Of a stretch of 64,000 nt of DNA, positions 37,247 to 45,372 are shown piece by piece (the first letter of the stretch is position 1; every line of letters starts with the position of its first letter). Made by a program: the position numbers and the translations under genes. The stretch comes from Insulibacter thermoxylanivorax (GTDB lineage: Bacteria > Bacillota > Bacilli > Paenibacillales > DA-C8), in NCBI RefSeq assembly GCF_015472005.1, contig NZ_BMAQ01000033.1, positions 1 through 64,000 on the forward strand, written 5' to 3'. The notes beneath the pieces were generated by a model that saw only the letters and a program-made list of their open reading frames with translations, made no database searches and was not told the DNA's origin.

Positions 37247-37981
37247 ATGGACAAACGCTTATCGGTGATCATCCCCGTATGGAACGAGAAGGCAACGATC
37301 GCCGCTGTTATTCGTGAATGCTTCAAACTCGACCCCGCTGCCGAGGTTATCGTCGTCGCTAACGGCACGAAGGATGGCAGCAGAGAGATTGCTCAGCGGG
37401 AAGGTGCAGTCGTGATCACTATCCCTTATCCGCTCGGCCATGATGTTGGCCGCAGTGTGGGGGCCCGCCGGGCAGCCGGTGATCTGCTCTTATTCCTGGA
37501 TGGTGATATGGTGATCCCGGCTGCTCAGCTTGCGCCGTTCATCGCAGAACTCCATCGAGGAGCCGATATCGTGTTGAATGCTTACAATGGTCCCGTCGGC
37601 GTGAAGCATGCGCACGATGTGGTTGTAGCCAAACACGTGCTGAATGCGGCCCTTAACCGGCCGGATCTTGAGGGCTGGTCCCTGAGCACCGTGCCGCATG
37701 CGATGACCCGGGAAGCAGCGCTGCGGATCGGCATCGAGCATCTGGCAGTGCCGCCCCTGGCCCATGCGATGGCCGTCCATATGGGGCTGAAGATCGCAGC
37801 GGCGCCGAGGGTTCCTGTAGGCAAGCTGAACCCGCTGCGCAGTCATCGGCGCAACGGTGATCCGACGGGACGGATGATGCTGGGCGATCATCTGGAGGCC
37901 TTAGACTGGCTGTTACAACGAACGAATCCGCGCGGGCTCAGGCATGATTACGGCAGGCGGAGAGACGAGGTGAGAGGATGA
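37247..37981 (+). CDS. GT2-family glycosyltransferase, first of a tandem pair
   Basis: A 244-residue GT-A fold glycosyltransferase. It starts RLSVIIPVWNE, has ANGTKDGS, and the metal-binding motif reads LFLDGD (about residues 79-84), with D-G-D in place of the common D-x-D context. It is clearly paralogous to the gene that follows: both share PxxxGHDVGRxxGAR, RGAD, VPHAM/VPHAV and AVPPxAxA at equal spacing. GGGAGGAGG lies upstream. Its stop codon overlaps the start of the next gene (ATGA), so the pair is translationally coupled. The sugar transferred is unknown. Confidence 0.85.
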   Translation: MDKRLSVIIPVWNEKATIAAVIRECFKLDPAAEVIVVANGTKDGSREIAQREGAVVITIPYPLGHDVGRSVGARRAAGDLLLFLDGDMVIPAAQLAPFIAELHRGADIVLNAYNGPVGVKHAHDVVVAKHVLNAALNRPDLEGWSLSTVPHAMTREAALRIGIEHLAVPPLAHAMAVHMGLKIAAAPRVPVGKLNPLRSHRRNGDPTGRMMLGDHLEALDWLLQRTNPRGLRHDYGRRRDEVRG

Positions 37982-39147
37982 TGGCACCGAGCAAGCTCCG
38001 CCGCCGACGCAAAGGAACGAGTAGCGGGCAGCGGCGGGTCCGTTCTCTCGTTCGCCGCAGCACAGCACGCAAGATGCGCATTTCCCATCCGCTGCTTGCG
38101 GGACCTCCTGCCGGCAGAGACAGCGGCCGCAAGCTGCGGATCGGCATGCGCGGCACAGATCGTATGGGCAAAGGACGGCTTACAAGCAAGGTTCGCCGGG
38201 TCGGAGGCGCAAGGCGTTACAGCCGAACGGGGAAGACTCGCAAGAATCGGTGTGGGCAGGCTTGGTTCGCTGCACGGCGGAAGCATGCGGCCGGCAGCAT
38301 CAGGGAAGCCGCAAGGCGCCCGCGCAGGGCTGGGCAAACCCTGTGCATGGGTACTTCTCACAAGCTCCGCTTTCGCCGCAGCATCGCGGCGGTTGTCACA
38401 TGCAAGGATGAACAGTACACCTTGCCGGCGGTACTCCGCGAGCTCAGGCGTTTGCCGCTGCAAGAGATCCTGGTGATCATCAATGGTTCAACGGACCGCA
38501 GCTTAGAGCAGGCGCTGAAGTTCAGCCGGATCACCATCGTCTGGTGTCCGGAGGCCTTGGGTCACGATGTGGGCAGAGCCCTTGGTGCCCGTCTCACCAC
38601 GTCGGATACCGTGCTCTTCCTCGACGGGGATCTGCCGATTCGTGCGGAGCGCCTTGTGCCTTTCCTGCATGCAGTTGAGCGCGGAGCCGATCTCGCATTG
38701 AATGATCTGTCGCCGTACATCGGGCGCTTTGCTGAACAAGATCATGTGACGAGATTTAAGACCTTCCTCAATCGCGTGCTGGGCAGGCGGGATCTCAAGA
38801 TGAACTCCATGACGGCTGTGCCGCATGCGGTGTCCAGGCGCTTGATCACGGGCATCGGCGCGGAAAACTTCGCAGTACCGCCGAAGGCGCAGGCGTTGGC
38901 GATCATGGAGGGCTATAAGGTGACGGCTCCCGCTTCCATCGATGTCATCAAGCACAACCGGGTGCGTCCACACAATACGGGGGAGTTCAATCTAGTGGCC
39001 AATCTGATCATTGGAGATTATCTGGAAGCCATCCACGAGGTCATCCAGCGGCGCGGCGCTCGCGGCGCATATCCCGATGGGGAGCGGAAGAGAGAACTGG
39101 CATGGGGGGATGTTGATGCTTACGAGTATCGTGATACCGTCGTATAA
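37978..39147 (+). CDS. GT2-family glycosyltransferase with long basic N-terminal extension
   Basis: A 389-residue protein. Residues 1-125 are rich in Arg, Lys, Gly and Ser (for example KLRRRRKGTSSGQRRVRS and ARRPRRAGQ) with no domain match. The glycosyltransferase domain starts near residue 133 (IAAVVTCKDEQYTLP) and has LFLDGD as metal motif; it is a paralogue of the preceding gene. The start overlaps the upstream stop codon as ATGA, and no better binding site precedes the internal ATG at 38347, so the extension seems to be translated. It ends 32 bp inside the next gene. A role in spore-surface glycan formation is inferred from the cluster. Confidence 0.75.
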   Translation: MMAPSKLRRRRKGTSSGQRRVRSLVRRSTARKMRISHPLLAGPPAGRDSGRKLRIGMRGTDRMGKGRLTSKVRRVGGARRYSRTGKTRKNRCGQAWFAARRKHAAGSIREAARRPRRAGQTLCMGTSHKLRFRRSIAAVVTCKDEQYTLPAVLRELRRLPLQEILVIINGSTDRSLEQALKFSRITIVWCPEALGHDVGRALGARLTTSDTVLFLDGDLPIRAERLVPFLHAVERGADLALNDLSPYIGRFAEQDHVTRFKTFLNRVLGRRDLKMNSMTAVPHAVSRRLITGIGAENFAVPPKAQALAIMEGYKVTAPASIDVIKHNRVRPHNTGEFNLVANLIIGDYLEAIHEVIQRRGARGAYPDGERKRELAWGDVDAYEYRDTVV

Positions 39148-39865
39148 CGAGGCGGATATGCTTAGCGAATGTCTGGAATCCATCAAGCAGCACACACCGG
39201 AACCGCATGAGATCATCGTCGTCGACAATGGCTCACGAGATCATACAGTGGACGTGTGCAGAGCATATCGCTGCAAGTTCATCCGCTTCCCGGAGAACCG
39301 CGGTTTCCCCATTGCTTGCAATGCCGGCTTGCGTCTTGCGTCCGGCGATCTCTTGATGCTGCTGAACAATGACGTGCTCGTCGCCAGCCGCTGGCTGCGC
39401 AATATGCAGGACTGCCTGTTGGAGGAGGCAGGTGCCGGGATCGTAGGCCCATATACGAACTATGCGAGCGGGCAGCAAAGGGTTCGTCAGCTTCCATATA
39501 CGACAGTGGAGGAATATAAGAAGATGAGCCGTGCGATGAACGCACCGGATCCGTCCCGCCGCATCGAAGTCGATCGGCTGGTGGGTTTCTGCATGTTGTT
39601 TCGCCGGGAATTGATGCAGAAGATCGGTCTGTTGGAGGAGCGCTATACGCCGGGGCACTACGAAGATGATGATTACTGCCATCGCGCCAGACAGGCGGGT
39701 TATAAGCTGCTGATCGCCGGTGATGTGTTCATTCATCATCGGGGAAGCGCGAGTTTTCGCAAGCAGAAGTCCAGACAGTTAAAAAATATCTTGACCAGAA
39801 ACCGGAAATTGTTCATGAGCAAGTGGGGATACGATCCCCGCTCGCTGATACGCAATGAACGTTAG
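39116..39865 (+). CDS. GT2-family glycosyltransferase
   Basis: A 249-residue glycosyltransferase of the rhamnosyltransferase-like GT2 group. It starts LTSIVIPSYNEADML. Key motifs are VVDNGSRDHT, NRGFPIACNAG, the metal-binding LLNNDVLV, VGFCMLFRREL, and GHYEDDDYCHRARQAGYKLL near the C-terminus. The ATG at 39116 fits a GGGGGG binding site inside the end of the previous gene, and the reading frames overlap by 32 bp. It is followed 19 bp later by a nucleotidyltransferase gene. No basic extension is present here. Confidence 0.85.
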   Translation: MLTSIVIPSYNEADMLSECLESIKQHTPEPHEIIVVDNGSRDHTVDVCRAYRCKFIRFPENRGFPIACNAGLRLASGDLLMLLNNDVLVASRWLRNMQDCLLEEAGAGIVGPYTNYASGQQRVRQLPYTTVEEYKKMSRAMNAPDPSRRIEVDRLVGFCMLFRRELMQKIGLLEERYTPGHYEDDDYCHRARQAGYKLLIAGDVFIHHRGSASFRKQKSRQLKNILTRNRKLFMSKWGYDPRSLIRNER

Positions 39866-39884
39866 GTTAGAACGGAGGAAAGGC

Positions 39885-40655
39885 ATGAAAGGAGTCATAT
39901 TGGCTGGCGGAACCGGCTCACGTCTCATGCCGCTGACGGCTTATATGAACAAGCATCTGCTGCCAGTCGGACCCTATCCTATGATCCACTATGCCATCAG
40001 CAAACTGCGGGAAGCGGGAATTACCGAGATCCTCTTGATCATCAACGCCCAGTCCGCGCAGATGTATGCGGAATATCTCGGCAGCGGCGAGCAGTTCGGT
40101 GTTGAGATCACGTACAGGATTCAGGAACAAGCGGGCGGCATCGCCCATGCGGCAGCGTTGGCTGAACCCTTTGTGCGGGGAGACAAATTCGTCCTGCTGC
40201 TCGGTGATAATCTGTTCGAGGATTCGATCGCAGCAGAGGCATCCAGATTCGCCAAGGGGCATGAATCCGCCAGGGTATTCCTGAAGGAAGTCGATGATCC
40301 GCGCCGCTTCGGTGTCCCTCTGTTTGATGAACACGGCCGTATCATCCGCATCGAGGAAAAACCGCTCGACCCGAAATCGAACTACTGCGTGATCGGACTG
40401 TACTTCTATGATGCCAGTATGTTCGAGATCATCCGCAAGATCCAGCCGTCGGCGCGGGGGGAACTGGAGATCACCGATGTGAACAATGCATATGCCGGTA
40501 TGGGGAGGCTGGGATATTCGGTTCTCAGCGGCTGGTGGATCGATGCGGGAACGCATGCCTCTCTGAGAGAAGCAGCGCAGAAACTGGAAGGGGAATACTT
40601 GGAAGCCGGCGACACCAATGGAGAGGACCGCAAAGCGGATGGAGCGGAGGAGTGA
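39885..40655 (+). CDS. Glucose-1-phosphate thymidylyltransferase-like nucleotidyltransferase
   Basis: A 256-residue sugar-nucleotide synthase of the RfbA/RmlA/SpsI group, which makes dTDP-glucose (or a related NDP-sugar) from a sugar 1-phosphate. It starts KGVILAGGTGSRLMPLT, with the active-site Lys in NKHLLPVG, the metal-binding LLLGDNLFEDS and IEEKPLDPKSNYCVIGLYFYD. The protein is slightly shorter than RfbA of the rhamnose pathway, like the spore-coat paralogue SpsI. No rmlBCD genes are in the window, so later steps must be elsewhere. GGAGGAAAGGC sets the start at 39885. The next gene begins 5 bp after its stop. Confidence 0.85.
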   Translation: MKGVILAGGTGSRLMPLTAYMNKHLLPVGPYPMIHYAISKLREAGITEILLIINAQSAQMYAEYLGSGEQFGVEITYRIQEQAGGIAHAAALAEPFVRGDKFVLLLGDNLFEDSIAAEASRFAKGHESARVFLKEVDDPRRFGVPLFDEHGRIIRIEEKPLDPKSNYCVIGLYFYDASMFEIIRKIQPSARGELEITDVNNAYAGMGRLGYSVLSGWWIDAGTHASLREAAQKLEGEYLEAGDTNGEDRKADGAEE

Positions 40656-40660
40656 GTGAG

Positions 40661-41788
40661 ATGGCTGGAAGGCGCAGCATACGAAGGAAGAAGTCCGCCG
40701 CGCGGGCAGGGGTTCGTGCCGGGACAAGGGACGGCTATCTGCGCGGCTGGCGGGACGGCTATCGGATCGGCGCCAGTCAAGCCATCGCCCGTCAGCTTCC
40801 CCTGCCAACGCCGACCCGGCGTCCGCTGAAGGTGCTCTTCGTGCGTGAGAATTCGACGGGGTACCATTTGATCGAGCGCGGCATCATCTCGGCCTTAAGC
40901 AAGGCGGTGGAGCAGGTAGCGGTTGCCCAGACACTCGATCCCGTGGAAGCGATCGCGGAGCGGGAAAGACCGGATCTGATGCTCGTCCTGAACGGCATCT
41001 TCGTCCTCCAGCCCGATCGGCTTGAGCGGATTCGCGCCATGGGCATTCGGACTTGTGCCTGGTATGCGGATGATCCTTATTTTATGGAACTGTCTGCACC
41101 TCTGGCGCCTCACTATGATCATGTCTTCACCCATGAGATCGGAACGGTGGAGTATTACCGCTCCCTAGGTGCTAAGGCACATTATCTGCCCTTCGCGGCG
41201 CCCCTGGAACATGCCGGGCCGATGCGTGTCGGGCAGCGCTTTTGGACGGATATCTGTTTCATCGGCTCGGGCTTCCCGAATCGCATCGCCTTCTTCGATC
41301 GCTTAGCACCGTATCTGAAGAAGAAGAAGAAGGTGTTCATTGCCGGAGGTCTGTGGAACCAACTCAAGGCATACCGCGATCTGAAGCGGGCGATCCATCT
41401 GCCGGGCGTACAGGTTGACGAGGCGCTGCAATATTATAACGGAGCGAAGATCGTGATCAATCTGCACCGCACCCATGAACCTCCGGGCGGATCGCCCTAT
41501 CCCGTCGTGCCGCATTCGGTGAATCCGCGCACCTTCGAGATCAATGCTTGCTGCACGCTGCAGTTAACCGATGCGCGGAGCGATCTTGCGGCGATGTATG
41601 CGCCGGGGCTTGAGATCGAGACCTTCGCTTCACCGGGAGAATGCATCGAGAAGATGGAATATTATCTGCGCCGCGAAGACGAACGTTTGGACAAAGCGCT
41701 GCGCGCCTATGAGCGGACCCGCAGGTCCCATTCGTATGAGCAGCGCATCGCCGTGATGCTGGATACGATCTTCGGCGCCCACGGATAG
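40661..41788 (+). CDS. CgeB-family glycosyltransferase with Arg-rich/GYxxGW N-terminus
   Basis: A 375-residue protein. Residues 1-22 are basic (GRRSIRRKKSAARAG). Residues 25-41 form a tetrad repeat GYLRGWRDGYRIGAS, where each fourth residue is Gly followed mostly by an aromatic. From about residue 55 a CgeB-like domain follows, with ERPDLMLVLNG, MGIRTCAWYADDPYFME, DICFIGSGFPNR and the donor-site region NPRTFEINACCTLQL. CgeB is a spore-maturation protein of the outer spore surface in Bacillus. GGAGGAGTGAG fixes the ATG at 40661. It is paralogous to the next gene. Confidence 0.8.
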   Translation: MAGRRSIRRKKSAARAGVRAGTRDGYLRGWRDGYRIGASQAIARQLPLPTPTRRPLKVLFVRENSTGYHLIERGIISALSKAVEQVAVAQTLDPVEAIAERERPDLMLVLNGIFVLQPDRLERIRAMGIRTCAWYADDPYFMELSAPLAPHYDHVFTHEIGTVEYYRSLGAKAHYLPFAAPLEHAGPMRVGQRFWTDICFIGSGFPNRIAFFDRLAPYLKKKKKVFIAGGLWNQLKAYRDLKRAIHLPGVQVDEALQYYNGAKIVINLHRTHEPPGGSPYPVVPHSVNPRTFEINACCTLQLTDARSDLAAMYAPGLEIETFASPGECIEKMEYYLRREDERLDKALRAYERTRRSHSYEQRIAVMLDTIFGAHG

Positions 41789-41909
41789 ATGCTGCTTAGA
41801 GTTGAAGTGGAGTTAAGACGGATGGGAGGTCGGTCCTCTGCGCCTTGATGCAGAACAATCTTGGTCCAGTCCGTTCATGTACTGGATCTGATCGAAGGAG
41901 GGATGAGAG

Positions 41910-43076
41910 ATGGTCAAACGCAGAAGAGCCCGGCGGCTGAGCAGGGTTCGCCCGCGGGGAAGGCTTCGTGGACGATATCGCAGCAGGCGGAATTCACGGG
42001 CTAGAAGAAATGGTTATCGCAGCGGCTGGGAACAGGGATACCGCTTGGGACGCTGCCGTGCGGTGTTGAATACGGTGAATTTAGATCGGCCTTTTCCGGT
42101 GCATCCGATCCGTCTCATGTATGTCACATCAGGACTCGGCATGCCCTATGCTCCCCTGGATCAAGTCATCGCGGATACCTTTGGCGAGCAAGTCGGTGCC
42201 CTGATGGTCGCCCGTCCCTTCGACGATATCATCGGCATCGCCAGGGAATTCCAACCGAATGTGGTGGTGGCATTGGACGGCGTCCAGATGTTCTCGCCGG
42301 TCCAGCTCGAAGCCTTGCGCGCTATGGGCATCCGCACAGCGGCATGGTTCGTCGATGATCCTTATTATACGGATTTGACGACTTCGATGGCCTTCCATTA
42401 CGATCTCGTATTTACGATTGAGCTGAGTTGTTACCATTTGTACAAAGATATGGGCCATTCAAATGTGCATTATTTGCCCTTGGGTGTCCATCCAAAATAT
42501 TTTCAGCCCATGTCCGTCAGCAGCCGTTATGAATCGGATATCTGTTTCATCGGCACGGCCTTCTGGAACAGGGTGCATTTCTTCGATGCAGTTATACCGC
42601 ATCTTCGCGGCAGGAAGTTCCGCATCATCGGCCTGTGGTGGAATCGGATGAGGCATTACCGCAAGCTGCGATCGGGGATCTGGATGAATCAATGGCTGTC
42701 GCCGGAGGAGACGGCGAAGTATTACAACGGAGCCAAGATCGTCGTGAACCTGCACCGCTCATCGGATGATATGACCTATAACCGCAACAGCAGAGGGGTT
42801 CCTGCTCTGTCGATGAATCCGCGCACCTTCGAGATCGCCGCTTGCGGAGCATTTCAGCTTTCAGACATGCGGCATGATATGCACAATTTCCTGCAGCCGG
42901 GTCATGAGATCGAGACGTTCTCCAGTGTGGAACAATTCGTGGATAAGGTGAATTACTATCTGGCGAATACCGATGCCAGGCAGACGATCGCTCTGCGCGG
43001 GTTGAAGCGAACGATGGAGACACATACATTCCGCAACCGAATTGCAGAGATGCTGCAGATTATCACGCAATCATAA
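41910..43076 (+). CDS. CgeB-family glycosyltransferase, second copy
   Basis: A 388-residue paralogue of the previous protein. Residues 1-33 are strongly basic (VKRRRARRLSRVRPRGR and more). Residues 35-51 repeat the tetrad as GYRSGWEQGYRLGRCRA. The enzyme domain shows FQPNVVVALDG, MGIRTAAWFVDDPYYTD, DICFIGTAFWNR, EETAKYYNGAKIVVNLHR and NPRTFEIAACGAFQL, matching CgeB-like proteins. A 120-bp gap with a short TCCAGT/ACTGGA inverted repeat separates it from the first copy. GAAGGAGGG lies before the ATG. Spore-surface glycan transfer is inferred from the family and the neighbours. Confidence 0.82.
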   Translation: MVKRRRARRLSRVRPRGRLRGRYRSRRNSRARRNGYRSGWEQGYRLGRCRAVLNTVNLDRPFPVHPIRLMYVTSGLGMPYAPLDQVIADTFGEQVGALMVARPFDDIIGIAREFQPNVVVALDGVQMFSPVQLEALRAMGIRTAAWFVDDPYYTDLTTSMAFHYDLVFTIELSCYHLYKDMGHSNVHYLPLGVHPKYFQPMSVSSRYESDICFIGTAFWNRVHFFDAVIPHLRGRKFRIIGLWWNRMRHYRKLRSGIWMNQWLSPEETAKYYNGAKIVVNLHRSSDDMTYNRNSRGVPALSMNPRTFEIAACGAFQLSDMRHDMHNFLQPGHEIETFSSVEQFVDKVNYYLANTDARQTIALRGLKRTMETHTFRNRIAEMLQIITQS

Positions 43077-43089
43077 GGAAGGAGCGTGG

Positions 43090-43494
43090 ATGGAGATGGG
43101 GGCGAAGACACCTTTTCACGATACGGCACAGCAGTTCATCCAGACGATCGACGGCAGCCGTAGAGTGTTCTCCAGCCTCGTGGACTTCTTCTCCGCGATG
43201 GCTGCACAGGATTATGCAAACGACTGGGCACCGGAATGGGCGGCACGCTGTTTCAAATTCAACAAAGCTCAGAAGAAATTTCAGCGGGATTTTCAGGAAT
43301 GGGTGGATTCCATCACAGAGGATGATGTGAAGCTGGTACTGCGCTTATTCGGGAGCGCGGGCGAACCTGTCAGGCTGCGGCAGGGCGGATGGCAGCTGAG
43401 CGGATTGCAACAGAACGGTTTGCAGCAGAGTGGATTGAAGCAGGGGGGGGTCTCGTCAAGTGAGTCTAAAGCAAAATGTAACGTATCAACATGA
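43090..43494 (+). CDS. Small protein with xGLQQ repeats, function unknown
   Basis: A 134-residue protein of no recognised family. Residues 1-95 look helical (FHDTAQQFIQTIDGSRRVF, then KFNKAQKKFQRDFQEWVDS). The C-terminal part has a short tandem repeat LSGLQQ-NGLQQ-SGLKQ-GG. AAGGAAGGAG sets the ATG at 43090, 14 bp behind the second CgeB gene, so it belongs to the same transcript. Its stop codon overlaps a possible start of the next frame. A structural or adaptor role in the cluster is possible but unproven. Confidence 0.7.
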   Translation: MEMGAKTPFHDTAQQFIQTIDGSRRVFSSLVDFFSAMAAQDYANDWAPEWAARCFKFNKAQKKFQRDFQEWVDSITEDDVKLVLRLFGSAGEPVRLRQGGWQLSGLQQNGLQQSGLKQGGVSSSESKAKCNVST

Positions 43495-43553
43495 TCCAAA
43501 GCAGGTTGCTCGACATCATGTGCTTTCAACAGATCCATCCAAACTTGGGGGTG

Positions 43554-43886
43554 ATGATCATCGTGATCTTACACGTAAGAAGGCGCGGACGAAGCGTAAG
43601 AAGACGCAGACTCGTTCGAAGAACGGGTCACATTAGACGCGGAGCGGGGTCGAGCGGCGGAAGAGCATCGAGAGCTGTCAGACGGAGTCGTACGCGCACG
43701 CGTCTGGCGAGGTGGAGAAGGAGGAGATTAAACCTGCCTGCCCGCCGCAGAAGATTGGCAAGAACTCTCCGCCGCCGCGGCCGCCGGGTGAGCGGCTACA
43801 GTCGTGCCTATCGAAGTGCATTTAACCGAGCATATGATCAAGGATTCGCAGCAGGTTATGCGCAAGGGCTCGAACGGGGGCTGTAG
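43554..43886 (+). CDS. Very arginine-rich protein with C-terminal G/A-aromatic tetrad repeat
   Basis: A protein of about 110 residues whose middle is dominated by arginine (for instance RRRGRSVRRRRLVRR and LPARRRRLARTLRRRGRR). The C-terminus is a run of seven tetrads, AYRS-AFNR-AYDQ-GFAA-GYAQ-GLER-GL, the same pattern that precedes the two CgeB domains. No enzyme domain is present. The start is unclear: an ATG at 43491 overlaps the preceding stop, and ATG 43554 or GTG 43563 follow a GGGGG site. It ends the cluster. It may bind an acidic polymer or act as a shared assembly partner of the CgeB-like proteins; this is inference. Confidence 0.65.
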   Translation: MIIVILHVRRRGRSVRRRRLVRRTGHIRRGAGSSGGRASRAVRRSRTRTRLARWRRRRLNLPARRRRLARTLRRRGRRVSGYSRAYRSAFNRAYDQGFAAGYAQGLERGL

Positions 43887-43969
43887 CGAGACCTTGTATG
43901 AATCTTTTGCGATAAGGATCTAATGCAGGAACTTCGGCACAAGCTCTAACTGATGCTGCAGAGGGGAGT

Positions 43970-44009
43970 GCCCGACAGCCGCGAACATCAAGCTCCGCGG
44001 TTGTCGGGC
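43970..44009. terminator. Hairpin between the spore-surface cluster and fabH
   Basis: GCCCGACAGCCGCG (43970-43983) pairs with CGCGGTTGTCGGGC (43996-44009). It lies between convergent genes and can act on both, although neither side has a good T-tract. Confidence 0.7.
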
Positions 44010-44020
44010 CGCGTTGTGAA

Positions 44021-45034
44021 TTACATGAGCATGATGATCCCGCAGCTGACTAAGCCCGCACCAAAGCCGTACAGCAATACTTTCTGGCCGGGTTTAATAC
44101 GGCCGTCCTGCATTGCCGGTGACAAGGCCAAGGGGATCGATGCGGCGGAAGTGTTGCCGAAGTACTCCATGCTGGTCAAAGTGCGCGAGAGCGCGATCCC
44201 GCTCTTCTCGCAGATCGATTCGATCATCCTCATGTTCGCGCTGTGCGGGACGAACCAATCGACTTCAGCGGCTGCAAGACCGGCTTCTTCGAGAAGTTTG
44301 GCGATCCCTGTGCTGACTTCTGTCACTGCCCAGCGGTATACTTCACGTCCGTTCTGCACGATACAGCCGCTTCCCGTCAGAGGCTGTCCGTTCATCTGAT
44401 GGGAGAGACCGCTGCGGTAGACATGGAGCCCGCCGCTGCCGTCCGTCGTGAAGTGCGAAGCGATGATCATCGGTTCAGGGTCCGCCTGCTCTCTGGCTTC
44501 CTGAGCTTCGATCAAGACGACACCCGCACCGTCGCCGAACAAGATACAGGTGGAACGGTCCTTGTAGTCCGTGATCTTGGACATCGTATCAGCTCCGAAG
44601 ATCAGCGCTTTGCGGTGTGCTCCTGCCATGATGAGCTGGTCCGCCAGGTATACGCCGTAGGTAAAGCCTGCACAGGCTGCACTCAAGTCGAAGGCGGCTG
44701 CCCTGGAGGAGATCTTCAGCCGATGCTGAATCTGGGCTGCCGTGCTCGGGAAACCATAGTCCGGTGTCGAGGTGGCGACGATGATAAGATCCACATCATG
44801 CAATTCTGCACCGGATCGCTGCACGAGGTCCTTCGCAGCCTCGACGCAGAGGTCGCTTGTAAACTGATGTTCGGCGGCAATACGCCGCTGCCGCATCCCC
44901 GTGCGGCGGAGAATCCACTCATCGCTCGTATCGACCATTTTCTCAAGATCGTGATTGGTAAGGATGCGTTCCGGTACATAGGTTCCGACAGCTGTGATTC
45001 TGGCGGCAGCTGTGGAGAAATTGGTCTTGGACAT
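44021..45034 (-). CDS. Beta-ketoacyl-ACP synthase III (FabH-type)
   Basis: A 337-residue condensing enzyme that joins an acyl-CoA primer with malonyl-ACP to start fatty acid synthesis. The nucleophile is C121 in LSAACAGFTYG, and the catalytic His and Asn are in VPHSANMRMI and EYFGNTSAASIP. As a stand-alone gene away from other fab genes it resembles the second Bacillus copy, FabHB, but a role in a secondary pathway cannot be excluded. GAGGTGAT precedes the start. No clear FapR operator is seen. Confidence 0.9.
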   Translation of the reverse strand: MSKTNFSTAAARITAVGTYVPERILTNHDLEKMVDTSDEWILRRTGMRQRRIAAEHQFTSDLCVEAAKDLVQRSGAELHDVDLIIVATSTPDYGFPSTAAQIQHRLKISSRAAAFDLSAACAGFTYGVYLADQLIMAGAHRKALIFGADTMSKITDYKDRSTCILFGDGAGVVLIEAQEAREQADPEPMIIASHFTTDGSGGLHVYRSGLSHQMNGQPLTGSGCIVQNGREVYRWAVTEVSTGIAKLLEEAGLAAAEVDWFVPHSANMRMIESICEKSGIALSRTLTSMEYFGNTSAASIPLALSPAMQDGRIKPGQKVLLYGFGAGLVSCGIIMLM

Positions 45035-45372
45035 GGCGGTGGATCACCTCATTATATTTATTTATGATCTGGTTCTATGATCTGATTCTAATTTTTTTAT
45101 TATAATCTACAAGATAAGCTGCCTCCCAGTCAATTAATTTGATGAATGCTGAAATTTGTTGAATATTTTGCACTTCATAAGCATAACATCGCTGAATCGG
45201 CATAAGATGATAGTGAATTTTCATCCTTCGGATCATGGTTATCGGCTCCATAACCGAACAAGTAAACGAATGAACCAGTGGACGAACAAAAGAATCCGGT
45301 TGTTACAGGCGGACAGCTTCTATAAGTATCAGTCTTTGTGAAAATCGACTATTAGGAAAGGAATGAAGAAAA
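45035..45372. other. Intergenic region between fabH and the acidic-protein gene
   Basis: No gene is seen in these 338 bp. A 13-bp unit, TGATCTG(G/A)TTCTA, repeats directly at 45065-45077 and 45078-45090, just upstream of the fabH start and possibly an operator. A TTTTTTTATTATAAT tract follows. The right-hand part holds the leader of the acidic gene, with AGGAAAGG near 45356 as its ribosome binding site. Confidence 0.5.

Noticed and set aside
45035-45100. FapR operator before fabH
   Set aside because: A TTAG-containing stretch exists, but the palindrome needed for FapR is not matched; only a 13-bp direct repeat is clear.
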